NCBI GenBank assembly: GCA_023442085.1
Contig: JAEZMT010000164.1
Location: 1 to 11,674 of the forward strand
Length of the DNA: 11,674 nt
From: Pseudomonadota bacterium
Lineage (GTDB): Bacteria > Pseudomonadota > Alphaproteobacteria > Rhizobiales > Xanthobacteraceae
Direction of reading: 5' to 3'
Both the position numbers and the translations under genes were made by a program. Within the stretch, counting starts at the first letter, position 1. Every line of letters starts with the position of its first letter. The notes under the pieces are model-generated. The model saw only the letters and a list, made by a program, of their open reading frames with translations, did no database searches and had not been told where the DNA came from. Below, piece after piece: positions 7,179-11,674 of this stretch.

Positions 7179-8252
7179 CTAATGCGGCAGGGAGCGGCCG
7201 GAGGCCGCGTCGAACAGGCGGGCGCGAGCCATGTCGAAGCTCACACCCACCGTCGCGCCGATGGCCGGCGCGGCCATGACCGCCGTTCGGGCCATCAAGC
7301 GATCGTCGCCCACCAGGATCTCGGTCAGCGCCTCCGATCCGATGAGCTCCGTGCGCTCCACCCTCCCGTGCGCCATGGCGGTGCCGTCGGCGGCGCCGAG
7401 GAGGACTTCTTCCGGGCGGACCCCGAGGAAGACCTCGCTGACATCCGCGCGCGCCGGCACGTGGGCGCCGAAAGAGGCATGCTGGATGACACTGCCCGTT
7501 CCATTGGGCAGTAGCGCGCAGCGCAGGAGGCTCATCTCCGGAGAGCCGATGAAGGTGGCGACGAAGGTGTTGGCCGGGCGCAGATAAAGCTCCATGGGCG
7601 CGCCGAGCTGCTGCAGCCGCCCCTCGGAGAGGATCGCGACCCGCGTTCCCAGCGTCATGGCTTCGATCTGGTCATGGGTCACATAGATGACGGTGAGGCC
7701 CAGCTCTCGGTGCAGGCGCTTCAGCTCGGCCCGCATGTGGGTACGCAGCTTCGCGTCGAGGTTCGACAGCGGCTCGTCGAACAGGAACACTTTGGGCTGG
7801 CGCACGAGCGCCCGGCCGATGGCCACGCGCTGGCGCTCGCCGCCCGAGAGCATGTTGGGCTTGCGGTCCAGAAGGTGCGTGATGTGAAGGATCTCCGCGG
7901 CCTCGTGGATGCGCTTGTCCACCTCCGCCTTGGGCAGCTTCGACGTCTTCAAGAGGCCGAATGCCATGTTCTGGTAGGCAGACATGTGCGGATAGAGGGC
8001 ATAGGACTGGAACACCATGGCGATGTCGCGCTTCTGCGGCTCGGCGTGCGTCACGTCCCGCCCGTCGATGAGCAGCCGGCCCGAGGTGATCTCCTCGAGG
8101 CCCGCGATCATGCGCAAGGTGGTGGATTTGCCGCAGCCGGACGGGCCAACTAGCACCATGAATTCCTTGTCGGCCACCGCAAGGTCGAGCCCGTGCACGG
8201 TGGCTCGGCCCTGGTAGGACTTACTGACCCCCTGAAGAACGACTTCGGCCAT
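7179..8252 (-). CDS. ABC transporter ATP-binding protein, UgpC/MalK type
   Basis: A cytoplasmic nucleotide-binding subunit of 357 residues that powers the importer. All ABC motifs are present: Walker A GPSGCGKST (36-44), Q-loop Gln82 in VFQSYALYPHM, signature LSGGERQR (135-142), Walker B VFLFDE (155-160), D-loop SNLDAKLR, and H-loop His193 in VTHDQIEAM. Residues about 238-350 form the MalK-type C-terminal regulatory (TOBE) domain, with FLGVRPEEV at 275-283. The signature has Glu where Gln is usual. I start at the ATG of 8252, which has AGAGG (8259-8263, minus strand) 6 bases upstream. A TTG two codons earlier is possible but lacks a spaced ribosome-binding site. The gap to the upstream permease gene is 9 bases, and the ribosome-binding site overlaps that gene's stop codon. 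Confidence 0.95.
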   Translation of the reverse strand: MAEVVLQGVSKSYQGRATVHGLDLAVADKEFMVLVGPSGCGKSTTLRMIAGLEEITSGRLLIDGRDVTHAEPQKRDIAMVFQSYALYPHMSAYQNMAFGLLKTSKLPKAEVDKRIHEAAEILHITHLLDRKPNMLSGGERQRVAIGRALVRQPKVFLFDEPLSNLDAKLRTHMRAELKRLHRELGLTVIYVTHDQIEAMTLGTRVAILSEGRLQQLGAPMELYLRPANTFVATFIGSPEMSLLRCALLPNGTGSVIQHASFGAHVPARADVSEVFLGVRPEEVLLGAADGTAMAHGRVERTELIGSEALTEILVGDDRLMARTAVMAAPAIGATVGVSFDMARARLFDAASGRSLPH

Positions 8253-8258
8253 GCTCAA

Positions 8259-8263
8259 CCTCT
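8259..8263 (-). promoter_or_regulatory. Shine-Dalgarno overlapping the preceding stop codon
   Basis: AGAGG on the minus strand overlaps the TAG of the second permease gene (8262-8264) and sits 6 bases before the ATPase ATG at 8252. It decides the start and suggests coupled translation. Confidence 0.6.
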
Positions 8264-9149
8264 ACTTCAGACCCGCGTGCATGAAGCTGTCCACGAAGCG
8301 GCGCTGGAAAATGACGAAGAAGATCAGGAGCGGCGAAACCACCACGACCGTCGCCGCCATAAGACGCGTCCAGTCGGCGCCACTATCGGACTTGGCGAGC
8401 AGCCCCAGGCCGATGGGCAACGTGCGCACGCTTTCCGAATTGGTGACGAGCAGAGGCCACATATAGTCGTTCCAGTGCGTCACCACGGCGATGATGGAGA
8501 AGGCAACGAGCGTCGGCTTCACCAGCGGCAGATAGACGTGCCACAGGATGCCGAGATGTCCGCAGCCGTCCAGCCGTGCCGCGTCGGCAAGCTCGGTGGG
8601 CAGCTGCCGGAACGCCTGGCGCAGCATGAAGGTGCCGTAGCCCGAGGCGACGAAGGGCACGACCAGGGCGGGCAGCGAATTCAGGATGCCGAGTTCCCGC
8701 ACCGTCACGAAATTGGTGAGGAACGTGGCGTAGATGGGAAACATGATCTGCAGAAGGAACAGAGTGAAGAGTATGTTCTTCCCCGGGAAGTTCAGCCGCG
8801 CGAACGCATAGGCCGCGAGCGTAATCGTGATGAGCTCGCAGACGAGAATGCCGCCTGTCACGAGTATCGAATTGATGAGATAAGTGCCGAAGGGCGCAAC
8901 GGCCAGCGCGGCGGGATAATTGCTCCACTGCGCCACGGCGGGCAGAAAGCCGGCATTGGGGTCGAAGACCTCAACCCGCGTCTTGAGGGAGGTGACCACG
9001 ATCCATACCAGCGGGCTGGCCCACAGCGCGAGCAGCGGCAGCAGAACGAAGTGCAGCCAGTTCTTCTTCAAGGCAGCGATGATGCCGGAAAAGCTGCGGG
9101 AACCACCGGCGGCAGCCGACATCTCAATAGGATCCTGCATGGTCGCCAT
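8262..9149 (-). CDS. ABC transporter inner-membrane permease, UgpE/MalG type
   Basis: A 295-residue integral membrane subunit with about six transmembrane helices (first at about 33-53, then clusters near 90-115, 124-145, 160-180, 212-226 and 264-282). The cytoplasmic EAA loop, which docks on the ATPase, is ELADAARLDGCGHLG (186-200) followed by IYLP-like VYLPLVKPTL. The C-terminal FQRRFVDSFMHAGLK is typical of the MalG/UgpE half. The reading frame extends upstream to 9602 through the previous gene, but the start is the ATG at 9149, with GAGG 6 bases upstream overlapping the TGA of the first permease gene. It should pair with the neighbouring permease as a heterodimeric pore. Confidence 0.94.
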   Translation of the reverse strand: MATMQDPIEMSAAAGGSRSFSGIIAALKKNWLHFVLLPLLALWASPLVWIVVTSLKTRVEVFDPNAGFLPAVAQWSNYPAALAVAPFGTYLINSILVTGGILVCELITITLAAYAFARLNFPGKNILFTLFLLQIMFPIYATFLTNFVTVRELGILNSLPALVVPFVASGYGTFMLRQAFRQLPTELADAARLDGCGHLGILWHVYLPLVKPTLVAFSIIAVVTHWNDYMWPLLVTNSESVRTLPIGLGLLAKSDSGADWTRLMAATVVVVSPLLIFFVIFQRRFVDSFMHAGLK

Positions 9150-9155
9150 GGTCCG

Positions 9156-9160
9156 CCTCA
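9156..9160 (-). promoter_or_regulatory. Shine-Dalgarno overlapping the preceding stop codon
   Basis: TGAGG on the minus strand contains both the TGA stop of the first permease gene (9158-9160) and the GAGG that serves the ATG at 9149. This is the same stop/ribosome-binding-site overlap as at the next junction and fixes the permease start. Confidence 0.6.
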
Positions 9161-10060
9161 ACGCCCGAGGTAATGGACGCGCCGGCCAAAGACCAGCGCC
9201 ACGAGGGTGATGAGGCCGCCCACGAACAACAGCAGTACGTTTGCCAGCGTCGAGGCGTATCCGATGTCCTGATACTGGAAGCCGTTCTGGTAGATGTAGA
9301 ACGTCAGCACGTTGGTCGCGTCCGCCGGTCCGCCCTGCGTCATCACGTAGACATAGTCGAAGATCTGATAGGAGTGCAGAAGCCCTATGATGATGACGAA
9401 ATAGAGCGTCGGCGAAATGAGCGGGATGGTGATGTGCACCAGGCGGTGCCAGGCGGAGACGCCGTCCAGCCGCGCTGCTTCGTAGAGGTCGTCGGGGATC
9501 ATCTGGAGTGCCGCGAGCAGGATGAGCATGAAGTAGCCGGAATATTTCCAGATGCTCATGATGATGATCGCAATCATGGCGGTGTTGCTGTTGTAGAGCC
9601 ACTCCAGTTTAGGAAGACCCAGCAAGGCAAGGACATCGTTGATGGGCCCGTAGCCCGGGGCATAGAGAAACACCCAGACCATGCCGGCAGCCACCGAAGG
9701 GATCATCACCGGATAGAAGAATGCTGAGCGGTAGAAGGTCATGCCGCGCAGCTTGCTGTCGAGGGCGACCGCCAGCAGGAGGGCGCAGGCGATGGCGCTG
9801 GGAATGGTTACTAGCGTGTAGAAGGCCGTGTTGCCGAGCGACTTCCAGAACAGGCCGTCCGTCCACAGGCGCTGGTAGTTCTCGAGTCCGAGGAAGAAGA
9901 TCTTGTCGGACCCGAGCATGACGTCATGGAAACTGAACCATATGGACCGGACGATGGGCCAATAGGTGAAGGCGCAGAGGAAGATCAGCGAGGGCAGAAG
10001 CAGCAGATAGGCCAGCCCGGCCTCCGAAACGCGGGCTCGCAATGCGTGACCTGTGACCAT
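9158..10060 (-). CDS. ABC transporter inner-membrane permease, UgpA/MalF type
   Basis: A 300-residue membrane subunit. The N-terminus is cytoplasmic, followed by a first helix (about 15-35, LAYLLLLPSLIFLCAFTYWP) and about five further helices. The ATPase-docking EAA loop is YEAARLDGVSAWHRLVHITIPLISP (193-217). The QGGP at 242-245 (VMTQGGPADATNVLTFYIYQNGF) is a hallmark of the UgpA/MalF half of carbohydrate importers. Length is standard for a UgpA-type subunit that lacks the large MalF insertion. The start is firm: AGGAGGA (10066-10072, minus strand) lies 5 bases before the ATG. It follows the binding-protein gene by 63 bases, a gap that contains part of a hairpin. Confidence 0.95.
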   Translation of the reverse strand: MVTGHALRARVSEAGLAYLLLLPSLIFLCAFTYWPIVRSIWFSFHDVMLGSDKIFFLGLENYQRLWTDGLFWKSLGNTAFYTLVTIPSAIACALLLAVALDSKLRGMTFYRSAFFYPVMIPSVAAGMVWVFLYAPGYGPINDVLALLGLPKLEWLYNSNTAMIAIIIMSIWKYSGYFMLILLAALQMIPDDLYEAARLDGVSAWHRLVHITIPLISPTLYFVIIIGLLHSYQIFDYVYVMTQGGPADATNVLTFYIYQNGFQYQDIGYASTLANVLLLFVGGLITLVALVFGRRVHYLGR

Positions 10061-10095
10061 GCCGATCCTCCTGCAGGGCTGAACGAACAGAAGCT

Positions 10096-10134
10096 GGCGC
10101 CTGACGGGCGCGCGTCGATCGTGTCAGGAGCGCC
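10096..10134 (-). repeat. Intercistronic stem-loop after the binding-protein gene
   Basis: GGCGC-CTGAC (10096-10105) pairs with GTCAG-ga-GCGCC (10123-10134): 10 base pairs with a 2-base bulge and a 17-base loop. It spans the stop codon of the binding-protein gene (10124-10126) and is not followed by a U-tract. Hairpins here often stabilise the upstream message or lower downstream expression, giving more binding protein than membrane subunits. That role is inferred from position. Confidence 0.4.
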
Positions 10135-11422
10135 GGCGCAACAGGCGCTGGATCTCGCGGTTGGAATTGTCCGCCGCCTCCTTCAATGCCGCATCCGGCT
10201 TGATGGAGCCGGCGAGCGTGCGATCGAGGGCGCTTTTGAGATATTCGCGGACTTTGTGATAGCCCGGCACCTGAAGGAACGCGCCCGCATAGGCGGCCTG
10301 CTCCAACGCCACCTTGGCCTGCGGCACCTGCTCCAGATACGCCTTCATTTCAGGCGTTTCCCAGGACGACTTGCGCACGGCGAGATAGCCGGTGTCGCGA
10401 CCCCACTGCGACTGCACGTCGGTGGAGGTCATCCACTTGGCAAACGTCCAGGAGGCCTCGATCTGGGCGTCGGTCTGCTTCTTGGCGATCATGATGGGTC
10501 CGCCGCCCTGGCAGGCCCCAAAGGTCTTGTTCTTCGGCATGAAGGCCACGTCCACCTCGAAAGGCGAGGACTTGCGCAGGTTGGTCAGCGAACCCGTGGA
10601 ATGATAGAGCATCGCGGTACGGCCGGCCATGAAGTCGTTCGCCGAGCCTTCCCAGGTGGAGGCCGGTGGCATCACGCCCGCCTGAACCATCTTCACCCAG
10701 AATTCCAGCGCGTCGACGGCCTCCGGCTTGTCGAACAGAACCTTGTCCTTCGTCCACGGCACCAGCGCGTTCTGGCGGCAATAGCATTCGAAAATCCAGT
10801 CGTGCCAGCCGCCCCCGATGGTCAAGCCCCAGCGCTTCAGTTCGCCGTTCTCCCGAACGGTGAGGGCCTTGGCGACGTCTAGGAGTTCGGTCCAGGTGAC
10901 CGGGGCCTTCTCGATGCCGGCCGCCTTGAATGCCGCTTTGTTGATGTAGAGCACCGGCGTCGACGGCTGGAACGGCAGGCCGTAGAGCTTGCCGTCGGAC
11001 ACGCAGGTCTCGAGGAAGCCGGGCAGGAAGTCCTGATAAATGTCGGTCGCCTTGGCCTTGCCCGTCACGTCCGCGAGGGCATCGAGACCGAGGAACGTCT
11101 GCAGCGCCGAGTTGATGGGCAGCCAGGTGGCGGGCGGGTCGCCGACGCCCAGGGCCGTGATCACCTTCTGCTCGGTGTTGTCGTAGCTGCCAGCGTAGAT
11201 CGCCTCTACTTCGATGTTCTCATGGGCAGCGTTGAACTTGGAGATCATTCCCGTCACGATCCGGTTGATGTCACCCGACACCCCCACCGGATACATGAAC
11301 TGCAGTTTCACCTTGTCCGCAGCGGAGGCGGTACGGCCGCCGAGGCCGGTCACCGTGGCGGCCGCCGCACCGAGAAGAAGGCCGCGCCGGGAAATGTGGG
11401 GAAATGTTGAAATGACCGACAT
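10124..11422 (-). CDS. UgpB-like ABC transporter substrate-binding protein, Tat-type signal
   Basis: The periplasmic ligand receptor of the importer, 432 residues. The N-terminus carries a twin-arginine motif, SRRGLL at 11-16, a hydrophobic stretch (LGAAAATVTGLGG) and a cleavage-like TASA before AD (31-35). The mature part is the UgpB/MalE-type family-1 fold. It shares many landmarks with E. coli UgpB: YAGSYDN (76-82), LPFQPSTPVLYINKAAF (149-165), GGGWHDWI (203-210), STGSLTNL (275-282), QGGGPIMIA (305-313) and DTGYLAVRKSSW (343-354). The first ligand loop differs, reading YPVGVSGD where UgpB has HSMEGELG, so the ligand may not be glycerol-3-phosphate itself. Start: AGAGG lies 6 bases before the ATG. 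It is the first gene of the operon. Confidence 0.94.
   Translation of the reverse strand: MSVISTFPHISRRGLLLGAAAATVTGLGGRTASAADKVKLQFMYPVGVSGDINRIVTGMISKFNAAHENIEVEAIYAGSYDNTEQKVITALGVGDPPATWLPINSALQTFLGLDALADVTGKAKATDIYQDFLPGFLETCVSDGKLYGLPFQPSTPVLYINKAAFKAAGIEKAPVTWTELLDVAKALTVRENGELKRWGLTIGGGWHDWIFECYCRQNALVPWTKDKVLFDKPEAVDALEFWVKMVQAGVMPPASTWEGSANDFMAGRTAMLYHSTGSLTNLRKSSPFEVDVAFMPKNKTFGACQGGGPIMIAKKQTDAQIEASWTFAKWMTSTDVQSQWGRDTGYLAVRKSSWETPEMKAYLEQVPQAKVALEQAAYAGAFLQVPGYHKVREYLKSALDRTLAGSIKPDAALKEAADNSNREIQRLLRRRS
11389..11407. repeat. Tandem GGGAAATGT motif at the start of the binding-protein gene
   Basis: Two exact copies of GGGAAATGT start 10 bases apart (11389-11397 and 11399-11407), inside codons 6-12 of the binding-protein gene. 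Related copies lie upstream: GGGAATGTT at 11597-11605 and the inverted ACATTTTCCC at 11647-11656. They may be operator elements or chance. Confidence 0.3.
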
Positions 11423-11674
11423 CTCTTTCCTCTCAGGGCGATGGGGGCATCGAGGAGGCGAACATCTCCGGCTGCCGATCGGCAGCTGGTAAGCCTTGTG
11501 ACAGAACTCCCGAGGGAGGCGCCGCTGCGTCGCATCGGACTTGGGCGCGGCGCATTTTTGGATCGGGACCGTGACAGTGATACGACTGTAACTTTAGGGA
11601 ATGTTGGAAATCGAGACCATAAATTGGGCAAGATGCACAAATAACCACATTTTCCCTCATCGCCATCGACCGGC
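11423..11674 (-). promoter_or_regulatory. Control region of the ABC operon
   Basis: A region of 252 bases with no convincing gene, reaching the right window edge. The part next to the gene is GC-rich and carries a strong palindrome (separate entry). The distal 100 bases are distinctly more AT-rich and carry ACAGT-N6-ACTGT (11574-11589) and the GGGAATGTT-type motifs. I cannot point to a convincing -35/-10 pair. Short open frames on both strands here look non-coding. Confidence 0.55.
11468..11489. promoter_or_regulatory. Palindromic operator candidate
   Basis: The central 16 bases GCTGCCGATCGGCAGC (11471-11486) are a perfect palindrome. Extended to 22 bases, only one pair mismatches. It lies 46-67 bases upstream of the binding-protein start codon, a typical place for a repressor site. 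It has no loop of its own, which argues for a dimeric DNA-binding protein rather than a terminator. Confidence 0.5.

Noticed and set aside
5832..7514. 560-residue open frame on the plus strand
   Set aside because: It is antisense to three well-supported genes (phosphatase, GlpR-like regulator, ATPase), is rich in Ser, Arg and His without a recognisable domain, and is expected in GC-rich DNA where the opposite strand of real genes stays open.
8193..10882. Long plus-strand open frames (8193-9173 and 9926-10882)
   Set aside because: Both lie opposite the ABC transporter genes, with no family-like motif or suitable start context; they are shadows of coding sequence.
11441..11644. Small plus-strand open frame of 67 codons, and an overlapping minus-strand frame of 77 codons, upstream of the ABC operon
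   Set aside because: Both cross the palindrome and the AT-rich promoter region, lack convincing ribosome-binding sites, and have no recognisable protein features.

Overview
The window is GC-rich DNA typical of an alphaproteobacterium. The gene families and style (Tat-type binding protein, UgpB-like ABC operon, GlpR-like regulator, rhizobial-type transglutaminase) suggest Hyphomicrobiales, possibly Xanthobacteraceae; that placement is inference, because no rRNA or marker gene is present. I see no RNA genes, CRISPR array, insertion sequence or phage gene. Seven of the ten genes form a minus-strand block that fills the right two thirds.

Left edge (1-2574): the first 25 codons of a minus-strand Hsp70/YegD-like protein, then a minus-strand gene for an exported outer-membrane beta-barrel protein with a hairpin downstream, then a roughly 400-base divergent region, then a plus-strand AraC/XylS-family regulator. 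Middle (2575-5551): a convergent junction, a minus-strand transglutaminase-like cysteine protease, and a minus-strand Na+/phosphate cotransporter-family protein with a PhoU-like cytoplasmic half and its own strong ribosome-binding site.

Right (5552-11674): one tight minus-strand operon, transcribed from about 11.5 kb leftwards: Tat-type UgpB-like binding protein, two permeases, MalK/UgpC-like ATPase, GlpR-like DeoR-family repressor, and a HisN-type inositol-monophosphatase-family phosphatase. Gaps are 63, 8, 9 and 15 bases, then an 11-base overlap. The 250 bases upstream of the operon are rich in symmetry, including a perfect 16-bp palindrome.

The simplest reading is uptake of a phosphorylated or polyol-type solute: the binding protein captures it, the ABC complex imports it, the phosphatase may dephosphorylate it, and the GlpR-like protein responds to it. 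The phosphate transporter next door would fit, but co-function is not proven. I find no wholly new class of system. The unassigned pairing of importer, regulator and phosphatase, and its control region, are the parts most worth following.
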